From: Pseudomonas petrae
GTDB lineage: Bacteria; Pseudomonadota; Gammaproteobacteria; Pseudomonadales; Pseudomonadaceae
Length of the DNA stretch: 64,000 bases
Direction of reading: 5' to 3'
NCBI RefSeq assembly: GCF_021728295.1
Contig: NZ_JAKJXE010000014.1
Location: forward strand, 62,001-126,000
Shown in pieces: positions 18,879 to 27,009 of the stretch. The translations under genes and the position numbers were made by a program. The notes under the pieces were generated by a model, which was given only the letters and a program-made list of their open reading frames with translations, was not told the origin of the DNA and ran no database searches. How positions within the stretch are numbered: position 1 is the first letter of the stretch; the number at the start of each line of letters is the position of its first letter.

Positions 18879-19643
18879 ATGCCTACATTCAGCGAAGACA
18901 CCGCAGGCGCTCAAGCGCGCCCCGCGTCTCCCGGCGAGGCGCTGCACACTCTGCAAGATAACGCGAAAGACCTGCTCGACACGGCCCGCGAACACGGCAC
19001 CGAGCAGTTCGGCAGTTACCGCGACAGCGCCGCCGAGCAGATCGAAAACCTGGCCAAAACAGCAAGCGCTGCAGCTGAAGAGCTGCAAGACAAGGACACC
19101 CTGGGCATCTCCCATTACATCAGCGACATCGCCGAGAGCCTGAGCGCGTTCGCGACCAGCATGCGCGGCAAGAGCGCCGAGGAGATGCTGCAGCAGGCCG
19201 GTCGCCTGGCGCGGGAGAACCCGGCGCTGTTTGTCACCGGCAGCGTCGCGGTGGGCTTCGGGCTGTCGCGGTTCCTGCGCGCCAGCAGTCCGGACCTGAC
19301 CACCTCAACCGCGTCGTCATCCGCCCCTGATTCGTCGCAGTACCGCTCAGGCGACGGCGAAACCGGCGTCAAGGCGAGTGAAAGCGAAGGTGATGGCCTG
19401 AGCGCGCGTCATTCCCACGAAGGCGACGCAGCCCACGGTGCGCCGATCCAGCGGCCGGACCCACTCGCTCCCCGCGACCCCGCCGCTCACGCCTCGGCCA
19501 CACCTGACCTCGACGAGGGCAGCGGAATTCAGCAATCGGGTTTAGAACTGGGCAGCTTCAATGCAGACCCCGGAACAGCCTCCAGCCCGGCGCCCACCCA
19601 TTCACCAGCGCCTGACAAGCCCGCGCCACGAGGAGAATTCTAA
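18879..19643 (+). CDS. Envelope-associated protein of unknown function, first gene of a YqjD/YqjE-like operon
   Basis: The protein has 254 residues. Residues 10-100 are Ala/Glu/Gln-rich helices; one hydrophobic stretch ('ALFVTGSVAVGFGLSRFLRA', about residues 109-128) looks like a membrane anchor, and the last 120 residues are Pro/Ser/Asp-rich and probably disordered. An 'aaggatgatgatcaa' ribosome-binding region precedes the ATG. The stop overlaps the next start (TAATG). The context with a holin-type protein and a DUF3618 protein suggests an envelope stress function; no enzyme motif is seen. Confidence 0.75.
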   Translation: MPTFSEDTAGAQARPASPGEALHTLQDNAKDLLDTAREHGTEQFGSYRDSAAEQIENLAKTASAAAEELQDKDTLGISHYISDIAESLSAFATSMRGKSAEEMLQQAGRLARENPALFVTGSVAVGFGLSRFLRASSPDLTTSTASSSAPDSSQYRSGDGETGVKASESEGDGLSARHSHEGDAAHGAPIQRPDPLAPRDPAAHASATPDLDEGSGIQQSGLELGSFNADPGTASSPAPTHSPAPDKPAPRGEF

Positions 19644-20074
19644 TGTCGATCAATTCTGAACTCCCGCCGCGCGGCACCAGCAGCCACAACGGCGACCCCG
19701 ACACCTCGGCGCTCGGCATCATCCGCCAGCTGGCCCACGAAGTCCCTGCGCTGATCAGCGAAGAACTCGCACTGGCCAAGGCCGAAATCCGCACCTCGGT
19801 CGCCACTGCCAAAGCCGCGTCCGCGGCCCTCGCCGGAGGCATGGTCATCATGCTGGCGGGGTTGGTGATCCTGCTGCTGGCTGCCGTCTATGCGCTGGCG
19901 ATGGTCCTCGTTCCCTGGCTGGCTGCGCTGATCGTGGGCGTGGCGGCGATGATCGTCGGCTTCCTGATGGTGCAATCCGGCAGGAAACACCTTGAAGCCA
20001 CCCAACTCGCCCCTGAGCGCACGATGAACTCGCTCAGCAAGGACAAAGACGCCATTCAGAGGAAAGTCTCATGA
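19643..20074 (+). CDS. Phage-holin-superfamily III (YqjE-like) membrane protein
   Basis: The protein has 143 residues. A short polar N terminus and an amphipathic helix ('EVPALISEELALAKAEIRTS') precede two strong transmembrane helices at about residues 62-87 and 90-112. This is the Actinobact_holin_X / YqjE pattern, found in cellular operons rather than prophages. It overlaps the genes on both sides (TAATG before, ATGA after), so its product is made together with them. In E. coli the YqjD-YqjE proteins accumulate in stationary phase. Confidence 0.8.
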   Translation: MSINSELPPRGTSSHNGDPDTSALGIIRQLAHEVPALISEELALAKAEIRTSVATAKAASAALAGGMVIMLAGLVILLLAAVYALAMVLVPWLAALIVGVAAMIVGFLMVQSGRKHLEATQLAPERTMNSLSKDKDAIQRKVS

Positions 20075-20913
20075 GCATCGACAGCAGGTTTGCCACCGAA
20101 GATGAACTGAACCGCGACATCCCCGATCCGCTGCTGGCGGAAAGCCCGGACGCGATCGAACGCAACATCGACGCGCGAAGGGCCAACATCGAAAACCTCG
20201 TCGACGCTTTGGAAAGCAAGCTGTCGCCCGGGCAACTCATAGATCAGGCACTGACGTTTACCAGGGAAAACGGCGGCGAGTTTTTCGGCAACCTCGGCAC
20301 CTCGATCAAGAACAACCCGATGCCGATGCTGCTCACCACCGTGGGCATTTCCTGGCTGATGCTTGGGCAGAATCAAAAGCCCGGCTACACGCCCGGCAGC
20401 GGCAGTGGCGCGTCGATGTTCGGCCAACTCGGCGAGAAGCTCAGCGGCGCTGCGCAGAGCGTGAGCGAATCATTCAGCGGCGCGACGGATCACGCGCGGG
20501 AATCGGCGCATCAGGCCAGCGACAAGGTCGGCCAGTTCGGTCAATCCGCCAGCCACACACTGGACGATCTCAAGCATCAGGCCAGTGAGAAAACGGCGGC
20601 GATGAAGGACACGCTGGCATCCACTGCGGGCAATGCCCAGGATGCGCTTCTGCGTCAGAGCCGTAATTTGCAAGGCACCTTCCAGTACATGCTCCGCGAG
20701 CAGCCGTTGGCGCTCGCCGCCATGGGCATCGCGCTGGGGGCGGCACTGGGCGCTGCGCTGCCGAGCACCGAGAAGGAAAACAAGGCGTTCGGCAAGGCCA
20801 GCGACAACCTCACTCAGAAAGCCAAGGCGACGGTCAGCGAGACATGGGAAACGGTGTCCGACGCCGGCAAGAACATGGCCGACGACCTCAAGAGCACCGC
20901 CAAAGGGGTTTGA
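20071..20913 (+). CDS. DUF3618 (YqjD-like) protein
   Basis: The protein has 280 residues. The N terminus 'ERNIDARRANIENLVDALES' with 'KLSPGQLIDQAL' is the DUF3618 signature. Long Ala/Ser/Gln-rich amphipathic helices follow (residues 120-200), then a hydrophobic helix 'LALAAMGIALGAALGAALPS' near residue 222. The C terminus is Lys-rich and helical. Relatives anchor ribosomes or stabilise the inner membrane in stationary phase, but here that is inference. It is the last gene of the operon, with a strong terminator after the stop. Confidence 0.8.
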   Translation: MSIDSRFATEDELNRDIPDPLLAESPDAIERNIDARRANIENLVDALESKLSPGQLIDQALTFTRENGGEFFGNLGTSIKNNPMPMLLTTVGISWLMLGQNQKPGYTPGSGSGASMFGQLGEKLSGAAQSVSESFSGATDHARESAHQASDKVGQFGQSASHTLDDLKHQASEKTAAMKDTLASTAGNAQDALLRQSRNLQGTFQYMLREQPLALAAMGIALGAALGAALPSTEKENKAFGKASDNLTQKAKATVSETWETVSDAGKNMADDLKSTAKGV

Positions 20914-20934
20914 CAGCGTACGCACCCGGAGACG

Positions 20935-20966
20935 AAAAAAAGGGGCTGCCCGGGCAGCCCCTTTTC
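20935..20966 (+). terminator. Rho-independent terminator after the DUF3618 gene
   Basis: A perfect GC-rich palindrome 'ggggctgcccgggcagcccc' is flanked by A7 and TTTT, so it may work in both directions. Confidence 0.85.
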
Positions 20967-21028
20967 CATGCGCGTCTTTAAGGCGCGACTTGTAAGCGTG
21001 CGCGACGCAACAGCCCCGACAGGATCAG

Positions 21029-21886
21029 CTACAGAATCGGCTTGCCGCCGGTCACGCCATAACGTGTCCCCGAGATGTAGCTGCCTTCGTCGGAGCCCAG
21101 CAGTACATAAATCGGTGCGACTTCCACCGGCTGGCCCGGGCGGCCCAAAGGCGTTTCTTCGCCGAAGCTTTTCACGTCGTCGTCGGTCATGGTCGACACA
21201 ATCAGCGGCGTCCAGATCGGGCCGGGCGCTACGCTGTTCACGCGAATCCCGCGCTCACCCAGCAATTGCGCCAGGCCAGCGGTGAAGTTGGCAATGGCAC
21301 CTTTCGTGGCTGCGTAGGGCAGCAGCGTCGGCTTCGGCGAATCGGAATTGACCGAACTGGTGTTGATGATCGAACTGCCCGCTGCCATGTGGGGCACCGC
21401 CGCTTTGCAGATGCGAAACATCGCGGTGACGTTGATATCGAAGGTTTTCACCCATTCCTCGTCGGGGATTTCCTCGAGGGTCTTGTGAGACATCTGGAAC
21501 GCGGCGTTATTGACCAGCACGTCGATGCGGCCAAACTTCTTCACCGTTTCATCGACGATGGCCAGGCACTGCGCCTTCTCGGCCAGATCGCCCGGCAGCA
21601 GCAGGCATTGACGGCCGGCCTCCTCCACCCAGCGTGCGGTTTCCTTGGCATCTTCGTGTTCATCGAGGTACGAAATCGCCACGTCAGCGCCCTCACGGGC
21701 ATAGGCAATCGCCACTGCGCGACCAATGCCGCTGTCGCCGCCGGTGATCAGCGCAATCTTGTTGCTCATGCGGCCCGAGCCCTTGTAGCGGGTCTCGCCG
21801 CAATCCGGGTAAGGCTCCATTCTGCTCTGATCGCCAGGCACTGGCTGCTGCTGAGGCTTGAAAGGCGGTTTCGGGTAATCAGTCAT
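21029..21886 (-). CDS. SDR-family oxidoreductase (YghA-like)
   Basis: The protein (285 residues) is a short-chain dehydrogenase with an N-terminal extension. The first 45 residues are Pro/Gln-rich and polar ('PPFKPQQQPVPGDQ'), as in YghA and its stress-induced relatives. The cofactor loop is 'ITGGDSGIGRA', the catalytic Ser is in 'INTSSVNSD', and Tyr/Lys lie in 'LLPYAATKGA'. The start at 21886 follows AAGGAGAG; an in-frame codon at 21910 has no such site. The substrate is unknown. A palindrome and a lone terminator lie in the 446-base gap upstream. Confidence 0.9.
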   Translation of the reverse strand: MTDYPKPPFKPQQQPVPGDQSRMEPYPDCGETRYKGSGRMSNKIALITGGDSGIGRAVAIAYAREGADVAISYLDEHEDAKETARWVEEAGRQCLLLPGDLAEKAQCLAIVDETVKKFGRIDVLVNNAAFQMSHKTLEEIPDEEWVKTFDINVTAMFRICKAAVPHMAAGSSIINTSSVNSDSPKPTLLPYAATKGAIANFTAGLAQLLGERGIRVNSVAPGPIWTPLIVSTMTDDDVKSFGEETPLGRPGQPVEVAPIYVLLGSDEGSYISGTRYGVTGGKPIL

Positions 21887-22051
21887 GGGGCTCTCCTTGA
21901 AATAGTCCAACGCAAACGGTCAGCGTTAAAGGTGGACTGAAGGCCCGAGGGATGAGTTCGGAGTTTTTCAAACGGCCGTGCCAGGCGGTTTCATCAGGGG
22001 TATCAACGCGGCGTCGATTATTTCCACATCCGCAACACTGTATTGCCAAAT

Positions 22052-22065
22052 GTTAGCTAGCTAAC
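22052..22065. promoter_or_regulatory. Palindromic site between SDR gene and ridA
   Basis: 'GTTAGCTAGCTAAC' is a perfect 14-base palindrome in the divergent gap, 166 bases before the SDR start. It has the size of TetR-type operators. Apart from this and the hairpin at 22123, the gap holds no gene. Confidence 0.4.
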
Positions 22066-22122
22066 GGAATTTACCACTGCTACTGTCAATCACGTTGAAT
22101 CCGCCGATTTGACACCCCCCCG

Positions 22123-22169
22123 GAGCCGCCTTCACGTCAGAGATAACGTGACGGCGGCTCGCTTTTTTT
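22123..22169 (+). terminator. Rho-independent terminator with no gene upstream on its strand
   Basis: Arms 'gagccgccttcacgt' and 'acgtgacggcggctc' pair over 15 bases with one mismatch, with an eight-base loop and a T7 tract on the plus strand. The gene upstream of it (SDR) runs in the opposite direction and ridA starts 163 bases downstream. It could end a small RNA or attenuate ridA. Confidence 0.7.
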
Positions 22170-22332
22170 GTGCCGGGGCCCTGGTGCATCGGTATGAAGA
22201 TCTGATCGGAGGCCGTGACCACCCGGCCCGCAGCGACACTGTCAAGCCTCCCTTTTCCCTTCCGAATCGGACATCATGAGCACCGGCCGTTTCCTGGCCC
22301 GTCATCCACACACTCGTAGAAGAGAACTCCCC

Positions 22333-22713
22333 ATGGCAAACCCCGACATCACCTTCACGCCGGATCCTGACGCCGATTCCATCTCCTCGGACGTCGCCGG
22401 CTTCGGCGGTCTGCTGGTGTCCACGCAGATCCCCACGCGCGCCGACGGCAGTCTGGAACTGGGCGGTATCGTCGAGCAGAGCGAGTGCACGCTGCAGGCG
22501 CTGAAAGTGGCGCTGGAACGGGCAGGCAGTTCCATGGACCGTGTTTTACACCTGACCATCTACCTCACCGACATGGCCGATCGCGCCGCTTTCAACGAAG
22601 TCTATAAACGCTTTTTCGCCAAACCCTGGCCCGTGCGCGCCGCTGTTGGCGTCGCTGCGTTGGCCGTCGAAGGCATGCGCGTGGAAGTCACGGCGATGGC
22701 CGCCAAGGCCTGA
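22333..22713 (+). CDS. RidA-family protein (enamine/imine deaminase-like)
   Basis: The protein (126 residues) has the RidA length and core: 'FGGLLVSTQIPTRADGSLEL', 'RAGSSMDRVLHLTIYLTDMA' and 'WPVRAAVGVAALAVEGMRVE'. The Arg in 'PVRAAVGVAAL' sits where the substrate-carboxylate Arg of RidA lies, so deamination of reactive enamines is plausible. The segment before it lacks the strict 'G-x-I-P-x-d-P-x-T' pattern, which places it in a Rid subfamily. The start at 22333 follows 'agaagagaactcccc'; an ATG at 22276 adds a poorly conserved leader. The downstream U32 gene is 123 bases away. Confidence 0.8.
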   Translation: MANPDITFTPDPDADSISSDVAGFGGLLVSTQIPTRADGSLELGGIVEQSECTLQALKVALERAGSSMDRVLHLTIYLTDMADRAAFNEVYKRFFAKPWPVRAAVGVAALAVEGMRVEVTAMAAKA

Positions 22714-22836
22714 TCACGCGGTTTTCCTGGCGCCCCCGCTGAACAGGCAGGCGCCATCGGGCAGCAGACGGGTGCCGGTCAAGCGTTTCGCCGCTACAAT
22801 GCGCGCCTTGACCGTGACCGTGCCGAATAAAAAAAT

Positions 22837-24831
22837 ATGTCTCTGCCCAAACATCACCTGGAACTGCTCAGCCCTGCCCGCGACGTGGCCATCGCCCGCG
22901 AGGCCATTCTGCATGGCGCTGACGCGATCTACATCGGCGGCCCCAGCTTCGGCGCGCGCCACAACGCGGCCAACGACGTCAGCGAAATCGCCCAACTGGT
23001 CGAGTTCGCCCGCCGTTACCACGCCCGCGTCTTCACCACCATCAACACCATCCTTCACGACAACGAGCTGGAGCCGGCGCGCAAGCTGATCCATCAGCTC
23101 TACGACGCAGGCGTCGACGCGCTGATCGTGCAGGACCTCGGCGTGATGGAGCTGGACATTCCGCCCATCGAGCTGCACGCCAGCACCCAGACCGACATCC
23201 GCACGCTGGAACGCGCCCGCTTCCTCGATCAGGCCGGCTTCTCGCAGCTGGTGCTGGCACGCGAGCTGAACCTGCAAGAGATCCGCGCCATCGCTGACGA
23301 AACCGATGCCGCCATCGAGTTCTTCATCCACGGCGCGCTGTGCGTGGCCTTCTCCGGTCAGTGCAATATTTCCCACGCGCACACCGGGCGCAGTGCCAAC
23401 CGTGGCGACTGCTCCCAGGCCTGCCGTCTGCCCTACACGCTGAAAGACGATCAGGGTCGCGTCGTTGCCTACGAAAAACACCTGCTGTCGATGAAAGACA
23501 ACAACCAGAGCGCCAACCTGCGCGCACTGGTGGATGCGGGCGTGCGCTCTTTCAAGATAGAAGGCCGCTACAAGGACATGGGCTACGTGAAGAACATCAC
23601 GGCCTATTACCGCCAGCGTCTGGACGAGATTCTCGAAGACCGCCCGGACCTGGCCCGCGCCTCCAGCGGCCGCACCGCGCACTTCTTCCTGCCGGACCCG
23701 GACAAGACCTTCCACCGGGGCAGCACCGACTACTTCGTCACCGACCGCAAGATCGACATCGGCGCGTTCGATTCGCCGACCTTCACCGGCCTGTTGGTCG
23801 GCGTGGTCGAGAAAGTCGGCAAGCGTGACTTGCAGGTGGTCACCCACGAGCCGCTGTCCAACGGCGACGGCCTCAACGTGCTGGTCAAGCGCGAAGTGGT
23901 GGGTTTCCGCGCCAACATCGCCGAGCCCAAAGGCGAGTTCGAGGAAGACGGCGAGAAGCGCTACCGCTACCGCGTCGAGCCCAACGAGATGCCGAAAGGC
24001 CTGCAACTGCGGCCCAACCATCCGCTCAGCCGCAACCTTGACCACAACTGGCAGCAGGCCCTGCAGAAGACCTCGGCCGAACGCCGCATCGGCCTGTCAT
24101 GGGTGGCGCGTCTGCGTGAAGAGCGGCTGGAACTGGTCGCCACCAGCGAAGAAGGCATCAGCGCCCGCGTCGAGCTGAACGGCCCGTTTGGCGTCGCCAA
24201 TAAACCGGAACAGGCGCTGGAGCAACTTCATGATCTGCTCGGCCAGCTCGGCACCACCGAATACCACGCGACCGCCATCGAGCTGGACGCGCCGCAAGCG
24301 TTTTTCATTCCGAACTCGCAACTCAAAGCGTTGCGCCGTGAGGTCATCGAGACCTTGACCGCCGCTCGCATCAAGGCGCACCCGCGCGGTGCCCGCAAGC
24401 CGGAAACCTCGCCGCCGCCGGTTTACCCTGAGGCGCACCTGTCGTTCCTCGCCAACGTTTACAACGAGAAGGCGCGGCACTTCTATCACCGTCACGGCGT
24501 GCAGCTGATCGACGCGGCTTACGAGGCCCACGAAGAAAAGGGCGAAGTGCCGGTGATGATCACCAAACACTGCCTGCGCTTCTCCTTCAATCTGTGCCCC
24601 AAGCAGGCCAAGGGGGTGATCGGCGTGCGCACCAAGGTGGCGCCGATGCAACTGGTGCATGGCGATGAAGTGCTGACGTTGAAGTTCGATTGCAAGCCGT
24701 GCGAAATGCACGTGATCGGCAAGATCAAGGGCCACATTCTGGGTCTGCCGCATCCGGGCAGCGGCGTTCAGGTGGTGGGACATATCAGCCCTGCCGATCT
24801 GCTGAAGACCATCCCGCGCGCGCCGCACTGA
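22837..24831 (+). CDS. rlhA: Peptidase U32-family RNA hydroxylation protein, RlhA type
   Basis: The protein has 664 residues, the length of E. coli RlhA (formerly YdcP) rather than the shorter TrhP (YegQ). RlhA is needed for hydroxylation of C2501 in 23S rRNA. The TIM-barrel start 'LELLSPARDVAIAREAILHG', the U32 signature 'EFFIHGALCVAFSGQC' and the clustered Cys residues in 'SGQCNISH' and 'GDCSQACRLPY' are clear; the Cys set probably binds an Fe-S cluster. A C-terminal part (residues 390-664) with 'NLCPKQAKG' and 'KFDCKPCEM' holds more paired Cys. It is transcribed alone or after ridA. Confidence 0.85.
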   Translation: MSLPKHHLELLSPARDVAIAREAILHGADAIYIGGPSFGARHNAANDVSEIAQLVEFARRYHARVFTTINTILHDNELEPARKLIHQLYDAGVDALIVQDLGVMELDIPPIELHASTQTDIRTLERARFLDQAGFSQLVLARELNLQEIRAIADETDAAIEFFIHGALCVAFSGQCNISHAHTGRSANRGDCSQACRLPYTLKDDQGRVVAYEKHLLSMKDNNQSANLRALVDAGVRSFKIEGRYKDMGYVKNITAYYRQRLDEILEDRPDLARASSGRTAHFFLPDPDKTFHRGSTDYFVTDRKIDIGAFDSPTFTGLLVGVVEKVGKRDLQVVTHEPLSNGDGLNVLVKREVVGFRANIAEPKGEFEEDGEKRYRYRVEPNEMPKGLQLRPNHPLSRNLDHNWQQALQKTSAERRIGLSWVARLREERLELVATSEEGISARVELNGPFGVANKPEQALEQLHDLLGQLGTTEYHATAIELDAPQAFFIPNSQLKALRREVIETLTAARIKAHPRGARKPETSPPPVYPEAHLSFLANVYNEKARHFYHRHGVQLIDAAYEAHEEKGEVPVMITKHCLRFSFNLCPKQAKGVIGVRTKVAPMQLVHGDEVLTLKFDCKPCEMHVIGKIKGHILGLPHPGSGVQVVGHISPADLLKTIPRAPH

Positions 24832-24899
24832 TCCTGCCTTGTTGCGCTGATCGCGCTGCACCTTTTCGGAATGGAGCTTCCGGGATGCAGCGCGGTGAT

Positions 24900-25229
24900 T
24901 CAGCGCCGTGCGACTTCGTGCTTGATGCAGCCCTCGTAATACACTTGTTTGACGCTTTCCGGCCGCAGCCGCGACGGGCTGTCGTAGGTCTGCTCCGTAA
25001 TGCCCAGCGCGCGCATGCGCATCCATTGCTGGGCAAAGTGCTGGGCCTGCATCTTCTTGCGCGCGCCGTACAGCGTCAGGCCGGACAGTTTGTATTGCTG
25101 AGCGGTGCCGGCCATACCGGCACCCCAGGTGCAGAGGTCACGTTCGCTCTTGCTCGGACTGCGCGCAAACGCTTGAGAGGTCACCACAGCGAGAAGACAG
25201 AAGGTCAATACGGTTCTGAGAAATGACAT
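24900..25229 (-). CDS. Small exported protein of unknown function
   Basis: The protein has 109 residues. A signal peptide 'MSFLRTVLTFCLLAVVTSQA' ends at 'AFA-RS'. The mature part is basic with two Cys ('DLCTWGAG', 'YYEGCIKHE') that may form a disulfide. No family is recognised. It is convergent with rlhA. Confidence 0.7.
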   Translation of the reverse strand: MSFLRTVLTFCLLAVVTSQAFARSPSKSERDLCTWGAGMAGTAQQYKLSGLTLYGARKKMQAQHFAQQWMRMRALGITEQTYDSPSRLRPESVKQVYYEGCIKHEVARR

Positions 25230-25423
25230 GCGATTTCTTGCCTAACTGACTGATAAGGCGCGGATTCTGACGAGATAGGCCTTTTAACGGGGCCAGCATA
25301 TTGCCTTCTTTCTCGCTCAGGCGACCAATGACACCTGCGCCGCTCTGTTCCATGGCGCGGCGTCACATTTGGGTAACGAAAGCCTGCGCCGCCTGCTACC
25401 GTGTAGGGGTTACGTATGAACCT

Positions 25424-25446
25424 TATCGACCGATCCCCGGTCGATA
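25424..25446. promoter_or_regulatory. Inverted repeat upstream of pcs
   Basis: TATCGACC and GGTCGATA are separated by seven bases, 70 bases before the pcs start. This may be an operator or the leader-RNA hairpin of pcs. Confidence 0.4.
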
Positions 25447-25515
25447 GATGCACCTCTGGTTCCGTCGACCGCTGCCGTACCCGACCGAACCCGCTTAATT
25501 CCAGAAGGACCGTCC

Positions 25516-26235
25516 ATGATTCCAATTCAACGCATCGCCTGGCTCAAGGCTTGGGGCGCCCATGGTTTTACCGCCACCGGCGTGGTGCTCGCCTTTCTCG
25601 CGACCATTGCTCTGTTCGATAACCAACCCAAGGCGTGCCTGCTCTGGCTGGGCTTTGCCCTGATCGTCGATGGCGTAGACGGCTCCCTGGCGCGCAAGCT
25701 GAACGTGCAGTCGGTCCTGCCGCACTTCGACGGCTCCGTGCTCGACCTGGTGATCGATTACCTGACCTACGTGTTCATCCCCGCCCTGTTCATCTACCGC
25801 TACATCCCACTGCCGGAATACACCCTGCTGCTGACCACTTCGATCATTCTGGTGTCGTCGCTGTTCTGTTTCTGCAACGTCGAGATGAAGAGCAAGGACA
25901 ACTACTTTCAGGGCTTCCCCGCCGCCTGGAACGTCGTCGCCCTGTGCGTGTACATCCTTTCCCCGGCGCCGTGGCTGACTTTCATTACTGTGATCTGCCT
26001 GGCGCTGCTGACCGTCACACGCATGAAGTTCCTGCACCCGTTCCGCGTCCGCCGCTTCATGCCCCTCAACATCGCGGTCACGGCCGTGTGGTTCTTCTGC
26101 AGCTTCCTGCTGGTCATGAACCACCCGTACAACGCGTCGGTGACGTTGTTCGTGTGGCTGGCCATGTCGGCATACTTCCTGGGGATCTGCATCTGGCGCA
26201 CGTCGATGGAATGGATCGACAAAGCCCGCGTCTGA
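25516..26235 (+). CDS. pcs: Phosphatidylcholine synthase
   Basis: The protein (239 residues) joins CDP-diacylglycerol with choline in one step at the inner membrane, making phosphatidylcholine and CMP. The CDP-alcohol phosphotransferase motif is complete: 'DGVDGSLAR' followed by 'HFDGSVLDLVIDY', with the four metal- and CDP-binding Asp residues. Eight hydrophobic segments are visible. The 'FCFCNVEMKSKDNYFQGFPA' loop is typical of Pcs rather than phosphatidylserine or phosphatidylglycerolphosphate synthases. In plant-associated bacteria Pcs uses host choline. The gene is followed by a terminator and stands alone. Confidence 0.93.
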   Translation: MIPIQRIAWLKAWGAHGFTATGVVLAFLATIALFDNQPKACLLWLGFALIVDGVDGSLARKLNVQSVLPHFDGSVLDLVIDYLTYVFIPALFIYRYIPLPEYTLLLTTSIILVSSLFCFCNVEMKSKDNYFQGFPAAWNVVALCVYILSPAPWLTFITVICLALLTVTRMKFLHPFRVRRFMPLNIAVTAVWFFCSFLLVMNHPYNASVTLFVWLAMSAYFLGICIWRTSMEWIDKARV

Positions 26236-26260
26236 CTTCCGACGACTTTCTTAAACGAAC

Positions 26261-26296
26261 AAAAAGGCAGCCCTCTTCGGATGGCTGCTTTTTTTT
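26261..26296 (+). terminator. Rho-independent terminator of pcs
   Basis: The stem 'aaaaaggcagcc / ggctgctttttt' has a GC-rich core and a long T tract. Confidence 0.85.
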
Positions 26297-26341
26297 GCAC
26301 GGGATTTTGACCGGGCGTGTTAATGCTTCTCGGTGCGGCGC

Positions 26342-26803
26342 TTACAAGGTGTAGTTCAACGGCAGCTGGGTCGTTGACTTGATCTGCTCCATGGCGAAGC
26401 TGGAACTCATGTCAGTGATGCCCGACAGCTGGATCAGCTTTTTGTAAACGGCATCGTAGCCGGCGATGTCCGGCACCACGATCCGCAGCATGTAGTCGGT
26501 GTCGCCGGCCATGCGATAGCACTCCACCACTTCGGGCAGCGTGGCGATCAGGTCATGGAAGCGACCCAGCCACTGGGCGTTGTGCTGGTTGGTGCGAATG
26601 GCGGCGAAAACCGTCACTGCGACGTTCAACTGCCCCGGGTCAAGCAACGCCACCCGCCCGCGAATCATGCCCTGCTCTTCGAGCTTTTGTACGCGACGCC
26701 AGCACGCGGTGCTGCCCAGACCAACGCTGTCAGCGATCTCCGCAATCGGACGGGTGCAATCGTTTTGCAGAATGCTCAGGATGGCCTGGTCGAATTTGTC
26801 CAT
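26342..26803 (-). CDS. Lrp/AsnC-family transcriptional regulator
   Basis: The protein (153 residues) has an N-terminal winged helix-turn-helix ('IAEIADSVGLGSTACWRRVQ') and a C-terminal RAM ligand domain ('VVECYRMAGDTDYMLRIVVP'). These regulators bind amino acids as octamers or dimers. The start at 26803 gives the family's usual 'MDKFDQAILSILQNDCTRPI'; the in-frame extension to 26950 is not Lrp-like. It is divergent from the cysteine desulfurase gene at 27010, which it probably controls, as is common for Lrp/PLP-enzyme pairs. Confidence 0.9.
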   Translation of the reverse strand: MDKFDQAILSILQNDCTRPIAEIADSVGLGSTACWRRVQKLEEQGMIRGRVALLDPGQLNVAVTVFAAIRTNQHNAQWLGRFHDLIATLPEVVECYRMAGDTDYMLRIVVPDIAGYDAVYKKLIQLSGITDMSSSFAMEQIKSTTQLPLNYTL

Positions 26804-27009
26804 GGAATGCGCGGTGACCTCAGTGAAGACATATGCCGGGAAGCGATAAAGATAGGCCAAAAAGCGCGAGGCAGAAAATAATATTCCGTAAACGGAGTTT
26901 TTATCGGAAATAAATTCTATGGAGCGCGTTAATCTCCGTCGAGGAATCAATTTTTTTTCAGCCTGACGCTAGTAGTATTTTCTGCACGACGGACAGCGCA
27001 GAAATCCCC

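Noticed and set aside
19643..20074. Prophage origin for the holin-superfamily gene
   Set aside because: No phage gene is near, and the operon matches cellular YqjD/YqjE-type genes.
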